64,000 nt of DNA from Rahnella victoriana. Lineage in GTDB: Bacteria; Pseudomonadota; Gammaproteobacteria; Enterobacterales; Enterobacteriaceae. The stretch spans positions 1 to 64,000 of the forward strand of contig NZ_SJOJ01000031.1 of NCBI RefSeq assembly GCF_004330295.1, read 5' to 3'. The notes beneath the pieces were generated by a model that was not told the origin of the DNA, searched no databases, and worked only from the letters and a program-made list of their open reading frames with translations. A program made the position numbers and the translations under genes. Shown one piece after another: positions 47,226 through 57,295 of this stretch. The first letter of the stretch is position 1, and every line of letters starts with the position of its first letter.

Positions 47226-48818
47226 ATGACCTCTACCCTGAACTCTGAGCACGAACGTAGCTATCTGATGGCGCTGGATGCCGGAACCGGCAGTATCCGG
47301 GCGGTGATTTTCAATCTCGAAGGTGAGCAGATAGCCGCCGGGCAGGCCGAATGGATCCATCTGGCGGTACCGGATGTCCCCGGTTCGATGGAGTTTGATC
47401 TGCACAAAAACTGGCAACTGGCGTGTCAGTGCATCCGTCAGGCGCTGCAGGAAGCGCACCTCCCCGCTTCCGCGATCCGCGCCGTCGCTGCCTGTTCCAT
47501 GCGCGAAGGCATCGTGCTGTACGATAAATCCGGCGCGCCCATCTGGGCCTGCGCCAACGTCGATGCCCGCGCCAGCCGGGAAGTGAGCGAATTAAAAGAA
47601 ATCCACGATTTCGAGTTTGAACGCGAAGTCTATGAATGTTCCGGCCAGACGCTGGCACTCAGCGCCATGCCGCGTTTGCTGTGGCTGGCCCATCATCGCC
47701 CGGACATTTACCGTCAGGCGGCGACCATCACCATGATCAGCGACTGGCTGGCGTATATGCTCAGCGGCGAACTGGCGGTGGATCCGTCAAACGCCGGGAC
47801 CACCGGCATGCTGGATTTAACCACCCGTAACTGGCGGCCTGAACTGCTGGATATGGCCGGTCTGCGCGCCGATATGCTGTCACCGGTAGCGGAAACCGGC
47901 ACCCGGCTGGGTTATGTCACCGCCAGCGCCGCCGACGCCTGCGGGCTGAAAGCCGGTACGCCGGTCGGCATGGGCGGCGGCGATGCCCAGCTCGGCACGC
48001 TGGGGCTGGGACTGGTACGTCCCGGTCAGACAGCGGTACTCGGCGGCACCTTCTGGCAGCAGATCGTCAACTTACCGCAACCGGTCACCGATCCGGAGAT
48101 GAACATCCGCGTCAATCCGCATGTTATCCCCGGTATGGCGCAGGCCGAATCCATCAGTTTTTTCACCGGCCTGACCATGCGCTGGTTCCGCGACGCGTTT
48201 TGCACTGAAGAAAAAACCATGGCGCAGCGTCTGGGTGTCGATGCTTACAGTCTTCTGGAGGATATGGCCGCCCGTGTACCCGCCGGCGCCTGGGGCGTCA
48301 CCCCGGTGTTCTCCGACGCCATGCATTTCAAGAACTGGTATCACGCCGCGCCGTCGTTCATCAATTTGTCCATCGATCCTGAAAAGTGCAACAAACCGGT
48401 GCTGTTCCGCGCGCTGGAAGAAAACGCCGCCATCGTCTCGGCCTGCAATCTGGATATGATCGCCCGCTTCTCCGGTGTCCGCGCCAAATCGCTGGTGTTC
48501 TCCGGCGGCGGCTCAAAAGGAAAATTGTGGTGTCAGATTTTAAGTGATGTCACCGGGGTGCCGGTGAATGTGCCGGTGGTAAAAGAAGCCACCGCACTGG
48601 GCTGTGCGATTGCGGCCGGTGTCGCGGCGGGTGTGTACGCGTCACTTGCCGACACCGGCGAAGCGCTGGTGCGCTGGGAGCGGGAATACCAGCCGGTGGC
48701 CGCGCATCATGCAAATTATCTGGTACAGAAAGCCAACTGGCAGGAAGTGTACGCCGACCAGCTCGGGCTGGTGGACCGGCAGCTGACCACGTCGATGTGG
48801 AAAGCACCGGGGTTATGA
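47226..48818 (+). CDS. lsrK: Autoinducer-2 kinase LsrK
   Basis: LsrK is an FGGY-family kinase that phosphorylates AI-2 in the cytoplasm, trapping it and producing the LsrR inducer. The 530-residue length equals E. coli LsrK. The N-terminal [38 protein letters not shown] near residue 250, GGTFWQQIV near 275 and [16 protein letters not shown] near 430 are conserved. I use the ATG at 47226; the frame is open to 47193 but the family start is MTSTLN-like. It follows lsrR by 70 bases, as in the lsrRK operon. Confidence 0.96.
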   Translation: MTSTLNSEHERSYLMALDAGTGSIRAVIFNLEGEQIAAGQAEWIHLAVPDVPGSMEFDLHKNWQLACQCIRQALQEAHLPASAIRAVAACSMREGIVLYDKSGAPIWACANVDARASREVSELKEIHDFEFEREVYECSGQTLALSAMPRLLWLAHHRPDIYRQAATITMISDWLAYMLSGELAVDPSNAGTTGMLDLTTRNWRPELLDMAGLRADMLSPVAETGTRLGYVTASAADACGLKAGTPVGMGGGDAQLGTLGLGLVRPGQTAVLGGTFWQQIVNLPQPVTDPEMNIRVNPHVIPGMAQAESISFFTGLTMRWFRDAFCTEEKTMAQRLGVDAYSLLEDMAARVPAGAWGVTPVFSDAMHFKNWYHAAPSFINLSIDPEKCNKPVLFRALEENAAIVSACNLDMIARFSGVRAKSLVFSGGGSKGKLWCQILSDVTGVPVNVPVVKEATALGCAIAAGVAAGVYASLADTGEALVRWEREYQPVAAHHANYLVQKANWQEVYADQLGLVDRQLTTSMWKAPGL

Positions 48819-48856
48819 TCTAACCGGCAACGCCTGCGTGCGATGAAGAAATGGGT

Positions 48857-49172
48857 GGCTCTCCCCCCTGCAAAAAGAAAGGCTGTTGTGGGGCATTAAT
48901 GACAATTCTGGATCTGGTGTTGCCTGCTAAACCCCCTCCCCGCCTCCCCCTTCGCAGGGGGAGGAGCCAAAACCGCGTTGCTCCCTCACACTTCGCCGCG
49001 GGTGGAGCCGAAAACTGGTTTGCTCCCTCCCCTGCGAAGGGGAGGGCTGGGGTGGGGTATTAATGACAACTCGGAATCTGGTGTTGCCTGCTAAACCCCC
49101 TCCCCCCTCCCCTTCGCAGGGGGAGGAGCCAAAACTGCGTTGCCGCCTCACACTTCGCCATGAGTGGAGCAC
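48857..49172. repeat. Tandem pair of GC-rich composite palindromic repeats (copies 3 and 4)
   Basis: Two units of about 160 bases lie head to tail (48857-49019 and 49020-49172). Each has a left palindrome, GGGGT/CATTAATGACAA, a spacer ending GGTGTTGCCTGCTAAA, the CCCCCTCCC palindrome, and a tail GGAGGAGCCAAAAC...TGAGTGGAGC or a variant. The left palindrome of the first unit is degraded (CCCCCCTGCAAAAAGAAAGG), while the second unit is intact. This explains most of the 544-base gap between lsrK and yohJ. Short open frames here are by-products of the repeat. Confidence 0.88.
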
Positions 49173-49302
49173 GTCACGGACCCGTTGCTACTTTCTCAAT
49201 ACCCGCTGAAACGTCCCTCCGGCGCGGTGAAGGAGAAAACAAAACCTGCCAGTCACACGCCATTTTGGAATACACTTCATTCCTAAATTTCATACTGAGT
49301 TA

Positions 49303-49318
49303 TGTGGCACAGATCACA
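49303..49318 (+). promoter_or_regulatory. CRP site upstream of yohJ
   Basis: TGTGG-CACAGA-TCACA matches the CRP palindrome with one mismatch and is centred about 52 bases before the yohJ start, suited to activation. Confidence 0.65.
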
Positions 49319-49362
49319 TCTTAATTGTATGATGAATGCATCATTCAACTGGGTGAAACACC

Positions 49363-49767
49363 ATGAGCAATGCAACCTCTCTGGCATTTCAATATATTCG
49401 GGCGTTTATTCTGATCTATCTCTGTTTATTCGCCGGGAATGCGATTTCATCTCTTTTGCCGCTCACGATACCTGGCAGCATTATCGGGATGCTGATCCTG
49501 TTCGGGCTGCTTTCCACGCAAATTCTGCCGTTTAAATGGGTCAAACCGGGCTGTAACATTCTGATCCGTTATATGGCGCTGTTGTTCGTGCCTATCGGCG
49601 TCGGGGTGATGAATTATTACGAGCAACTGCGCACGCAGTTTGGTCCGCTGGTGGTGTCCTGTCTGGTGAGTACCCTTATCGTGCTGCTGGTTGTCGCCTA
49701 TTGTTCACACTACATTCATGGCGAACGCGGTGCGGTGGGCGAAAAGGCGGAGAACAAAAATGATTGA
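49363..49767 (+). CDS. yohJ: CidA/LrgA family protein YohJ
   Basis: YohJ is a small holin-like inner-membrane protein of the LrgA/CidA family. The 134-residue protein has four hydrophobic helices and the conserved [17 protein letters not shown] near residue 34 and [19 protein letters not shown] near 67. It overlaps yohK by eight bases, as in the LrgAB-type pairs that affect murein hydrolase activity or export small metabolites. The exact role in enterobacteria is unsettled. Confidence 0.93.
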   Translation: MSNATSLAFQYIRAFILIYLCLFAGNAISSLLPLTIPGSIIGMLILFGLLSTQILPFKWVKPGCNILIRYMALLFVPIGVGVMNYYEQLRTQFGPLVVSCLVSTLIVLLVVAYCSHYIHGERGAVGEKAENKND

Positions 49768-50455
49768 TATTCTGTGGTCATTGCCGCTGACGCTTATCGT
49801 GTTTTTTGCCACCCGCAAGCTCGCCATCAAACTGAAAATGCCGCTGCTCAATCCGCTGCTGATGTCGATGGTGGTGATTATTCCGCTGCTGCTGGTGACA
49901 AATATTCCTTACGCCCGCTATTTCGCTGGCAGCAAAATCCTCAATGATTTGCTGCAACCGGCGGTGGTCGCGCTGGCCTTCCCGCTGTATGAGCAATTGC
50001 ATCAGATCCGCGCCCGCTGGAAATCCATCATCAGTATCTGTTTTATCGGCAGTGTCGTCGCCATGGTCACCGGCACGGCGATCGCGCTGTGGATGGGCGC
50101 AACGCCGCAGATTGCGGCATCAGTCTTACCGAAATCCGTCACCACGCCGATCGCCATGGCGACGGCGCAATCCATCAACGGCATTCCGGCTATCAGCGCC
50201 GTGTGTGTGATTTTCGTCGGTATTCTTGGTGCCGTCTTTGGTCACACGATTTTGAATATTCTCAAAATCACCACCAAAGCCTCACGCGGACTGGCGATGG
50301 GCACCGCCTCGCACGCACTGGGCACCGCACGTTGCGCAGAAATGGATTATCAGGAAGGCGCGTTCAGCTCACTGGCGCTGGTGATTTGCGGGATCATCAC
50401 CTCCCTCCTCGCCCCGTTCCTGTTCCCCGTATTACTTGCCATGTTTGGTCATTAA
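49760..50455 (+). CDS. yohK: LrgB family protein YohK
   Basis: YohK is the LrgB/CidB partner of YohJ. The 231-residue length equals the E. coli protein. It has multiple hydrophobic helices with conserved [19 protein letters not shown] near residue 60, [22 protein letters not shown] near 122, and [31 protein letters not shown] near 178. I use the ATG at 49760, which overlaps the end of yohJ; a frame starting at 49691 inside yohJ is not needed. In E. coli cdd follows yohK; here an ERIC element and flgL follow. Confidence 0.94.
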   Translation: MIDILWSLPLTLIVFFATRKLAIKLKMPLLNPLLMSMVVIIPLLLVTNIPYARYFAGSKILNDLLQPAVVALAFPLYEQLHQIRARWKSIISICFIGSVVAMVTGTAIALWMGATPQIAASVLPKSVTTPIAMATAQSINGIPAISAVCVIFVGILGAVFGHTILNILKITTKASRGLAMGTASHALGTARCAEMDYQEGAFSSLALVICGIITSLLAPFLFPVLLAMFGH

Positions 50456-50499
50456 GAATGATTAATCCTCTGGTAGGTTCCCCTGAATAACGAGTACAG

Positions 50500-50628
50500 A
50501 TTCCTCTAACTGGTTCGGATTGTATCAAGGCGGCAACTGAGTGAATCCCCGGGAGCATACAATAAGTATGTGACCGGGGTTCGCGAAGGAAGCCAACGCT
50601 GAGCCAGTCTGAAATATGAAGAGGGAAA
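50500..50628. repeat. ERIC element between yohK and flgL
   Basis: The core GTGAATCCCCGGGAGC, ATAAGTATGTGACCGGGGT and GAAGGAAGCCAACGC follows the ERIC consensus and closely matches the element at 6005-6131. CAAGGCGGCAA and GCCAGTCTGAAATATGAAGAG flank it as in the first copy. It lies between convergent genes yohK and flgL; the rest of this 328-base gap holds a hairpin at 50706-50735 and no gene. Confidence 0.85.
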
Positions 50629-50705
50629 AAGAGTATGTCGCCAAACCTTAGAAAGACGACATACAAAGCTGAGAGTACCCGGTTTAAGTACAGTCAGAAA
50701 AGTGC

Positions 50706-50735
50706 CTGCATAACCGCAGATTTACGGTTATGCAG
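50706..50735 (-). terminator. Probable terminator downstream of flgL
   Basis: CTGCATAACCG and CGGTTATGCAG form a perfect 11-bp stem with an eight-base loop. On the minus strand it is followed by GCACTTTTCTG, a modest T tract, 49 bases after the flgL stop. Confidence 0.65.
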
Positions 50736-50783
50736 TCGATAACGAGAAGGTGTCTGGCGCGCAGGATCACGCGCCGGAGAGGA

Positions 50784-51746
50784 TTACGAATTCATCTGGA
50801 ACAGTGACATACCTTGCATGGCGCTGTAGGTCTTGTAGGACGCCTGAAGCGCGACCTGTTGCAGGGTGTAGGTCGAGATCGCCGAGGTCCATTCCGTATC
50901 CACCAGATTACTGAGTTTGGTGGAGTTGGTGACTTCACGGTTATCGCCGAGCGTATCCAGATTGTCCAGTTCACTCATCTGCGTACCCAGCTCAGAACGC
51001 ACTGACAGCACGTTGTTGAGTGAGTTGCTCAGTCCACGGTTGGCTTTATCGATGGCATCAGTATATTCCGTGTCAGTGGTATAGTCGGCGGATGGCGTGG
51101 TCAGGGCTTTCAGCGCGCCGTCGATGGTTTTGAATATATCCGATTCACCGACAGAACCGCCCGGTTCGGTCTTCGCATCACCCGTCAGGGTATCAAAAAT
51201 CTGATTACCGGTATGGTTGATGGTCATCGTGCGGCTGGCATCAACCTGCTGGGTGATCGCCGTCGTACCGCCGGAATAAGTCACTTCGCCGGTGGTGGCA
51301 TCCTGGGTATAAGGCGCGGTATCACTTTTATAACCGGCGAAAATATAGCGTCCATTGCCGTCAGTGCTGTTTGCCAGATTCAGAAGCTGAGATTTCAGGC
51401 TTTCCAGTTTGGTCGCCAGTGAAGAGCGGTCGTCATCGCTCAGCGTACCGTTACCGGCCTGAACGATCAGCGTCTGCGCATCCTGGATGGTGGATGTCAC
51501 GCTGCCTAAAATCGATTCTTCCTGACTCATGCTCTGGTTGGCAAAGGTACGGGCTACAGAATACTGACTGTTTTCTGTTTGTGCCTGACGCACCAGCACC
51601 GCCTGCGATGCCGCCAGCGGATCATCCGAAGGCTTGCTCACTTTGCTGCCGGTAGACAGCTGTAAGCCGGTCGCCTGGAAACGGTTCTGACCATCCAGCA
51701 CCGCATCCATGTTCTGTTGGTAAATCATATTGGTACTAAGGCGCAT
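50784..51746 (-). CDS. flgL: Flagellar hook-filament junction protein FlgL (HAP3)
   Basis: FlgL forms the second junction layer between hook and filament. The 320-residue protein has the flagellin-like N-terminus MRLSTNMIYQQNMDAVLDGQ and GLQLSTGSKVSKPSDDPLAASQA. Its C-terminal coiled-coil region ends VALQASYKTYSAMQGMSLFQMNS. It is exported without a cleaved signal by the flagellar system, usually with the chaperone FlgN, encoded at 62348. It lies 27 bases after flgK. Confidence 0.95.
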   Translation of the reverse strand: MRLSTNMIYQQNMDAVLDGQNRFQATGLQLSTGSKVSKPSDDPLAASQAVLVRQAQTENSQYSVARTFANQSMSQEESILGSVTSTIQDAQTLIVQAGNGTLSDDDRSSLATKLESLKSQLLNLANSTDGNGRYIFAGYKSDTAPYTQDATTGEVTYSGGTTAITQQVDASRTMTINHTGNQIFDTLTGDAKTEPGGSVGESDIFKTIDGALKALTTPSADYTTDTEYTDAIDKANRGLSNSLNNVLSVRSELGTQMSELDNLDTLGDNREVTNSTKLSNLVDTEWTSAISTYTLQQVALQASYKTYSAMQGMSLFQMNS

Positions 51747-51773
51747 GGCATCAGTTCCTTATCAGTTCCGGGA

Positions 51774-53426
51774 TCAGCGGAGATTTATAATGGCGTCGAA
51801 TATCGTCGATGCTGTCTGCACAACCTGGGCGTTAGCCAGATAATATTGCTGGAAACGTTGCAGGTCGCCGTACTCCTCATCGAGGTTAACCCCGGAGATA
51901 GACTGCTGCTGCGTGGTCAGCTGCGTCACAATATTGGCCTGCGCCGTGCTGGTGGTGGTCAGCGTGGCAACCTGGTTACCGACGTTACTCACCATACTGG
52001 CATACGCGCCGGTCAGGGTGGATTTGCCTTCCACCAGTTTGGCGGTTTGCAGATTCAGCATGTTTTGTGCGTTGGTGTTATCACTGACACCGCTGTCTGC
52101 GGCGCTGGCGGCGGCAATCAGGGAAGAATCACTGATGGCGACATTCAGGCTGCCTGCGACATTGCTCACCGTTTTGATGGTGAAGTTGTCCTTGGTATCC
52201 GGTGTGCCGCTGACAGACACCGACAGACCATCAAATTCCATGGTCGGATCGCCGTTGCTGTCAGTCCCTGCCGTCGGGGTGATTTTTGCCCCATCGGAAA
52301 CGCGGGTCACATCCCAGCTTGTGCCGTTGTACGACATGGTGTAATCGCTGGCTTTTACCGCTGAGGTGTCGGTATACGCCACATCCACGGCTGCCGAGCC
52401 CGTGTTTTTAGTGTTGCCCACGGTGGTCGCGCCGGTGAAGGAGAAGAAATCCGTCCCTGCGTCACCGTTGAGGTCAAAACCGGCTTTGTTGGTGGTATTG
52501 AAACTGTCGCCCAGCGCCAGCGCAAGCTGACCTAACTGGTTGATGGCCGGTTCCAGGTTGTCTTTACGGAAAGCCAGTGTGCCGCCAAGTGAACCGGTGG
52601 TCAGACGGCTTTCCTGAATTTCGGTCACGGAACCGTCCGCCTGCGTCATGCCCACGGTCAGTTTGGAAGGATCCGCACTCGACGCCATCGCCACGACGGT
52701 TTTCGCCGACCCACCGCTGACCAGCGGGGTGCCGTTGGCAAAGGAGACGTTGTAAGTATCGCCATCCTGCTGGGTCACCGTCACGCCGGTAATGTCATTC
52801 AGCTGGCTGACCAGCAGGTCGCGCTGGTCAAGCAGGGCATTCGGCTCCTGCCCGGTGCTGCCACGGGTCGCGGTGATCTGATCGTTGAGTTTGGCAATCT
52901 GCGTCGCATAGGTGTTGATCTGGTCAACATTCTGCGTGATCTGCTGGTTAACCGCCGTGTTCATGTCGCTCAGGTATTTCGCCGAGCTGTTGAACTGCGC
53001 CGTTAAGCCCTGCGCTTCGCCCAGTACCGCCTGACGCGCCGAGCTGTCGCTGGCATTGCTGGTCAGGGTTTGCAGGCCGGTGAAGAACGTCGCCATGGTG
53101 GCGTCGATACCGGTTGAGCTGTCGCCCAGTAAGTCATCGATGGAGCTGGCCTGATCGAGCTGTGTCGACAACGCACTGCTGGTTGCGCTGGCACCCAGAA
53201 GCTGTTTGACCACAAAAGAGTTGTACTCACGGTTAACGCCCGTAACCGTGACACCGTTACCGATGTACCCGGCAGAGGTTGAGGTGCCGTTGCTTTCAGC
53301 AATAATGGCCGTCTGGCGGTTATAACCGGCCACACTGACGTTAGCGATGTTGTTCCCGGTGGTACTGAGCGCGGCCTGCGCTGCGTTCAGTCCGCTCATT
53401 GCGGTATTTATTAAGCTACTGGACAT
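51774..53426 (-). CDS. flgK: Flagellar hook-associated protein FlgK (HAP1)
   Basis: FlgK is the first junction layer above the hook. The 550-residue protein has the rod/hook-type N-terminus SSLINTAMSGLNAAQAALSTTGNNIANVSVAGYNRQ. The C-terminal heptad region is SGVNLDEEYGDLQRFQQYYLANAQVVQTA. I use the ATG at 53426; upstream in-frame codons to 53462 lie in the leader. A consensus sigma-28 promoter precedes it, so flgKL can be expressed late, independently of the flgB operon. Confidence 0.95.
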   Translation of the reverse strand: MSSSLINTAMSGLNAAQAALSTTGNNIANVSVAGYNRQTAIIAESNGTSTSAGYIGNGVTVTGVNREYNSFVVKQLLGASATSSALSTQLDQASSIDDLLGDSSTGIDATMATFFTGLQTLTSNASDSSARQAVLGEAQGLTAQFNSSAKYLSDMNTAVNQQITQNVDQINTYATQIAKLNDQITATRGSTGQEPNALLDQRDLLVSQLNDITGVTVTQQDGDTYNVSFANGTPLVSGGSAKTVVAMASSADPSKLTVGMTQADGSVTEIQESRLTTGSLGGTLAFRKDNLEPAINQLGQLALALGDSFNTTNKAGFDLNGDAGTDFFSFTGATTVGNTKNTGSAAVDVAYTDTSAVKASDYTMSYNGTSWDVTRVSDGAKITPTAGTDSNGDPTMEFDGLSVSVSGTPDTKDNFTIKTVSNVAGSLNVAISDSSLIAAASAADSGVSDNTNAQNMLNLQTAKLVEGKSTLTGAYASMVSNVGNQVATLTTTSTAQANIVTQLTTQQQSISGVNLDEEYGDLQRFQQYYLANAQVVQTASTIFDAIINLR

Positions 53427-53516
53427 GAGTGACCTTTTGGCTGCCGGTGACTTTTTTACCACCGTGTAATTAAGGGAGCTGAACCGGGGCTTTCCCCTTT
53501 TCCCATTCTGATCGTG

Positions 53517-53543
53517 TTATCGGCCTGCACCGCTAAAACTTGA
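53517..53543 (-). promoter_or_regulatory. Sigma-28 (FliA) class 3 promoter of flgKL
   Basis: On the minus strand TCAAGTTT, 11 bases, then GCCGATAA. This equals the FliA consensus TAAAGTTT-N11-GCCGATAA except for one base in the -35 element. It lies about 90 bases before the flgK start. Confidence 0.9.
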
Positions 53544-53567
53544 GAAAAAAAACGAGGATTTGCAGGT

Positions 53568-54536
53568 CTAAAAGATATCTTTTAAATCATGGCTATACGC
53601 CTTCACTGCCTGCTCGCCCGCGCCTTTAATTTTCTGGATCACACTGACCAGTTTATCGGCGTAATTCGGGTCGGTGGCGTAACCGGCACGTTGCAGGGCG
53701 TGAGCCGCCTGTTCCGGGGTATTGGCGGAGGCAACCTGTGCGTAACGCGGGTTATTGGTGAGCAATTTGATGTAGTCGCTGATGGCTTCGACATAAGAGC
53801 CATAGACGCGGAAACTGGCCTGCACTTTTTTCGCCACGCCGTTGGTGTATTCGGTGGTGGTGATCCGGGTGGTCGGGCCGTCCCAGCTGCTGCCCGCTTT
53901 GATACCAAACAGGTTGAAGCTGCGCTTGCCATCGGAGGTCGGGATTTCGCGCTGCCCCCAGCCGGATTCCAGCGCGGCCTGCGCCATGATCAGCTGATGC
54001 GGGATCCCGCTGTCTTTACTGGCGACCTGCGCCGGAATGGTCAGGCTGGAGACGAACTGTCCGCTGTCGGTTGGCAACGGTGCGCCGCCGGTGGTGCGGT
54101 CCGGCGCGGTCGGGATGACTTTACGCAGGTACTGTTCCATGGCCTGAACCGGCAGGGTTTTGAGCACTTCGTTATCCAGCGCCATCGGCACCGTGCCCGC
54201 CAGTTCGGACGGTTGTTTACTGCCGCCGGTGAGCTGTTCCACCATCATGTCAGCCATGCCCAACCCTTTGTTGGACATGTCCTGCGCAATTTGCTGATCG
54301 TACATCGATGTATAAAGCTTGGTGGATTCGTTATCCAGAATGCCACCCTGCGGCAGTGCCTGACGCATGCTTTTCAGCATCATCTGCACGAACACCCCTT
54401 CAAACTGTTTAGCCACTTCTTTGATGTGCGCCTGCGGATCCTGCGCCACATCCCGCTTCAGTTTGTTCAGGGAGTTCGTATCGTACGCCGCAGATTGCGG
54501 GTCAAACGTCCCTGACATCGACATCAGATCGCTCAT
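53568..54536 (-). CDS. flgJ: Flagellar rod assembly protein and muramidase FlgJ
   Basis: FlgJ caps the growing rod and opens the peptidoglycan layer. The 322-residue protein has an N-terminal rod-binding domain (about residues 30-110, with KEVAKQFEGVFVQMMLKSMR). A C-terminal glucosaminidase-type domain spans about 155-320, with the expected catalytic Glu190 in MAQAALESGWGQREI. The ATG overlaps the flgI stop as TGATG. A gap of 141 bases holding the flgK promoter follows. Confidence 0.95.
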   Translation of the reverse strand: MSDLMSMSGTFDPQSAAYDTNSLNKLKRDVAQDPQAHIKEVAKQFEGVFVQMMLKSMRQALPQGGILDNESTKLYTSMYDQQIAQDMSNKGLGMADMMVEQLTGGSKQPSELAGTVPMALDNEVLKTLPVQAMEQYLRKVIPTAPDRTTGGAPLPTDSGQFVSSLTIPAQVASKDSGIPHQLIMAQAALESGWGQREIPTSDGKRSFNLFGIKAGSSWDGPTTRITTTEYTNGVAKKVQASFRVYGSYVEAISDYIKLLTNNPRYAQVASANTPEQAAHALQRAGYATDPNYADKLVSVIQKIKGAGEQAVKAYSHDLKDIF

Positions 54537-55642
54537 CAGATAATTTCCAAATCAGCACGCAGGCATCCGGCTGTTTTCATTGCCTGCAGGATAGACATCA
54601 GATCGATAGGCGTCGCGCCTAACGCATTCAGGGTACGCACCACGTTGTTCAGGCTGGCACTCGAACGTACCTGCTGAATCGACCCGCCCGACTGACGAAC
54701 GGAAATATTGGTGTTTGGCGTCACCACCGTCTGACCGCCACCAAATGGCGTGTTCGGCTGGCTGACATCGTTCTGACGATCGACCACCACAGAGAGGTTG
54801 CCCTGCGCCACCGCACAGCTGTCCAGCGTGACATCGCGGTTCATGACCACCGAACCGGTACGGGAGTTGATGATCACTTTCGCGTCCATCGGCCCGACGT
54901 TGACTTCGATATTCTGGATCTGCGCCAGAATGCGCACCTGCGAGGTGTTGCCACGCGGCACCACCACCTGAATATTGCGGGAATCCAGTGCCGACGCCAC
55001 GCCCATCCCCTGACGGTTGATCGCATCGCTGATCTGCTGCGCCAGATTGAAATCTTCGTCATTGAGTTGCAGGTTGATCACGCCTTCGGTCCCGAAGGTG
55101 CTTGGCAGTTCACGTTCAATGGTTGCCCCGCCGGTGATACGACCGCCGGACACCTGGTTCACCGTGACGCTGCTGCCACCGGCAGACGCACCGGCACCGC
55201 CCACCAGCACGTTACCCTGTGCCAGCGCGTACACCTGATTATCTACGCCTTTCATTGGCGTCATCAGCAAGGTGCCGCCACGGATACTTTTGGCGTTACC
55301 CATGGAAGACACCACGACGTCGATGGCCTGACCGGCTCGCGAAAACGGCGGCATCTTGGCCGTGACCATGACCGCCGCCACGTTTTTCAGCTGCATATTG
55401 GTGCCTGCCGGTACGGTGATACCGAGCTGGGATAACATGTTGGTCAGCGTCTGGGTGGTGAACGGCGTCTGGGTGGTCTGGTCACCGGTACCGTCGAGGC
55501 CGACAACCAGACCGTAGCCGATCAGGGCGTTATCACGCACACCCTGAACGGTGGTCAGATCGCGAATACGATCGGCGGATGCGGGCAGTACCACCAGGGC
55601 AGACATCGCCAGACAGAGAATACCGGAGAGAAGTTTTCGCAT
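54536..55642 (-). CDS. flgI: Flagellar P-ring protein FlgI
   Basis: FlgI forms the periplasmic P ring around the rod. The 368-residue precursor has a Sec signal peptide (cleavage near PASA-DR). Conserved segments are [38 protein letters not shown] (residues about 24-60), [20 protein letters not shown] near 100, and the C-terminal [24 protein letters not shown]. It lies ten bases after flgH. Confidence 0.96.
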   Translation of the reverse strand: MRKLLSGILCLAMSALVVLPASADRIRDLTTVQGVRDNALIGYGLVVGLDGTGDQTTQTPFTTQTLTNMLSQLGITVPAGTNMQLKNVAAVMVTAKMPPFSRAGQAIDVVVSSMGNAKSIRGGTLLMTPMKGVDNQVYALAQGNVLVGGAGASAGGSSVTVNQVSGGRITGGATIERELPSTFGTEGVINLQLNDEDFNLAQQISDAINRQGMGVASALDSRNIQVVVPRGNTSQVRILAQIQNIEVNVGPMDAKVIINSRTGSVVMNRDVTLDSCAVAQGNLSVVVDRQNDVSQPNTPFGGGQTVVTPNTNISVRQSGGSIQQVRSSASLNNVVRTLNALGATPIDLMSILQAMKTAGCLRADLEII

Positions 55643-55652
55643 GATTGCCTCG

Positions 55653-56357
55653 TTATAACGGCGATAAGTTTAAGAAGAACCGCTGCAACCAGCCCATGTT
55701 CTGCGCTTCATTGATGTAGCCATTACCCACGTACTCGATGCGTGCATCTGCCACCTGCGTGGAGATCACGGCGTTCGCGCCGCTGATGGTGCGTGGGTTG
55801 ACCACACCGGAGAACCGGATAAATTCGGTTCCCTGATTAATTTCGATTTGTTTTTCACCGACCACTTTCAGGTTGCCGTTCGCCAGCACTTCGGCGACGG
55901 TCACGGTCAGTGTGCCGCTGAAGGTGTTATTGGCAGCAGCACCGCCCTTGCCGGCGAAGGTATTCGCACCGGAGGTATCCACGGCGGCACGGCCATTGCC
56001 GAACAAGCCTTCCAGATAACGCGGGGTGGTATCAAAGCCAAACGTCGTGGAGCCGTTACGGCTGGCGTTCGCTGAGGAGCTTTTGCTCGCACTGACGTTT
56101 TCCTGCAAGACGATGGTCAGCGTATCGCCGATATTACGTGGACGGCGGTCTTCAAACAGCGGCTGATAACCGTAGTTCATCGGCTGTACTGACTGGAAAA
56201 TCGAGCCGTTTGGAACCGGCGGTGCGGCAGGCGCAGGTGCCGCTGTGGTTGTTCCGGGGACCAGCGGGGTGTGCGGCATATACGCGCAGCCATTCGCCAG
56301 TAATGTGATTAACAGCGGCAGCACCAGCTTGCCTGGTCGGTCTGTAGAAAAAGTCAT
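55653..56357 (-). CDS. flgH: Flagellar L-ring lipoprotein FlgH
   Basis: FlgH is a lipoprotein forming the outer-membrane L ring. The 234-residue precursor has a lipobox LLANGC near residue 23, so Cys is the lipidated first mature residue. Further features are [24 protein letters not shown] near 70 and the late [38 protein letters not shown] use the ATG at 56357; a GTG at 56384 would extend the signal region atypically. The 134-base gap to flgG contains no gene. Confidence 0.94.
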   Translation of the reverse strand: MTFSTDRPGKLVLPLLITLLANGCAYMPHTPLVPGTTTAAPAPAAPPVPNGSIFQSVQPMNYGYQPLFEDRRPRNIGDTLTIVLQENVSASKSSSANASRNGSTTFGFDTTPRYLEGLFGNGRAAVDTSGANTFAGKGGAAANNTFSGTLTVTVAEVLANGNLKVVGEKQIEINQGTEFIRFSGVVNPRTISGANAVISTQVADARIEYVGNGYINEAQNMGWLQRFFLNLSPL

Positions 56358-56491
56358 TACCGACGTGTTTTTTTTGGTCACCACAGTTATCGCCTTTAAA
56401 AAAATCGACCTGGTAGGGATCTGAACCGGTTCAGGACAGGAGCGGAGCGGATCCGCCCCTGTCCTCTTTTTGTCTTACTGACACAAAAAAC

Positions 56492-57274
56492 TTACAGCTG
56501 AGAAAGTTTCTGCAGCATTTCGTCCGACGTGGACACGGCTTTACTGTTGATTTCGTAAGCGCGCTGCGTCTGGATCATGTTGACCAGTTCTTCCGCCACG
56601 TTGACGTTAGAGGTTTCCACATAACCCTGATACAGCAGACCCGCGCCGTTCAGGCCCGGTGTGCTTTCAGTCGGTGCGCCGGAGCTTTGGGTTTCCTGAT
56701 ACAGGTTCTCACCCAGTGACTCCAGGCCGCTGTTGTTGATGAAGGTGCTCAGCGTCAGCTGACCGACCTGCTGTGCCGCCGTCTGACCTTGCGTGGTCAC
56801 ACTGACGATACCGTCACGGCCCACGGTCATGCTCAGGGCATTGGCCGGAATGGTGATAGCCGGGATCACCTGATAACCGCTGGAGGTCACCAGCTGACCG
56901 TTCTGGTCAACCTGGAAAGAACCGTCACGGGTATAGGCGGTGGTGCCGTCCGGCAACTGCACCTGGAAGAACCCTTCCCCTTTTACGGCGATGTCTTTGC
57001 TGTTGCTGGTCTGCGACAGGTTACCCTGCGAGAACAGACGTTCCGTGGACACAGGACGCACACCGGTACCGATCTGTAAACCGGATGGCAGGTTCGTCTG
57101 TTCAGAAGACTGCGCACCAGGCTGACGGACTGTCTGGTAAAGCAGGTCTTCAAATACCGCACGCTGGCGTTTAAAGCCGTTAGTGCTGACGTTCGCCAGG
57201 TTGTTGGCGATGACATCCATGTTGGTCTGCTGGGCATCCAGACCGGTTTTCGCAATATACAGCGATGGGATCAT
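56492..57274 (-). CDS. flgG: Flagellar distal rod protein FlgG
   Basis: FlgG makes the distal rod that crosses the outer membrane. The 260-residue length is exact for the family. It starts [36 protein letters not shown] and ends [37 protein letters not shown], the paired N- and C-terminal helices of axial proteins. It lies 21 bases after flgF. Confidence 0.97.
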   Translation of the reverse strand: MIPSLYIAKTGLDAQQTNMDVIANNLANVSTNGFKRQRAVFEDLLYQTVRQPGAQSSEQTNLPSGLQIGTGVRPVSTERLFSQGNLSQTSNSKDIAVKGEGFFQVQLPDGTTAYTRDGSFQVDQNGQLVTSSGYQVIPAITIPANALSMTVGRDGIVSVTTQGQTAAQQVGQLTLSTFINNSGLESLGENLYQETQSSGAPTESTPGLNGAGLLYQGYVETSNVNVAEELVNMIQTQRAYEINSKAVSTSDEMLQKLSQL

Positions 57275-57295
57275 GTTTTTACTCCTCTGCCATCA

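Noticed and set aside
48927-49172. Short frames in the tandem repeats after lsrK
   Set aside because: Their Arg/Gly/Ser-rich translations come from the repeat sequence itself.
48857-49172. CRISPR array
   Set aside because: Only two long units with palindromic parts; no short regular repeats with unique spacers and no cas genes.
53589-54515. 308-codon frame antisense to flgJ
   Set aside because: Covers a certain gene on the other strand and has no recognisable domain.
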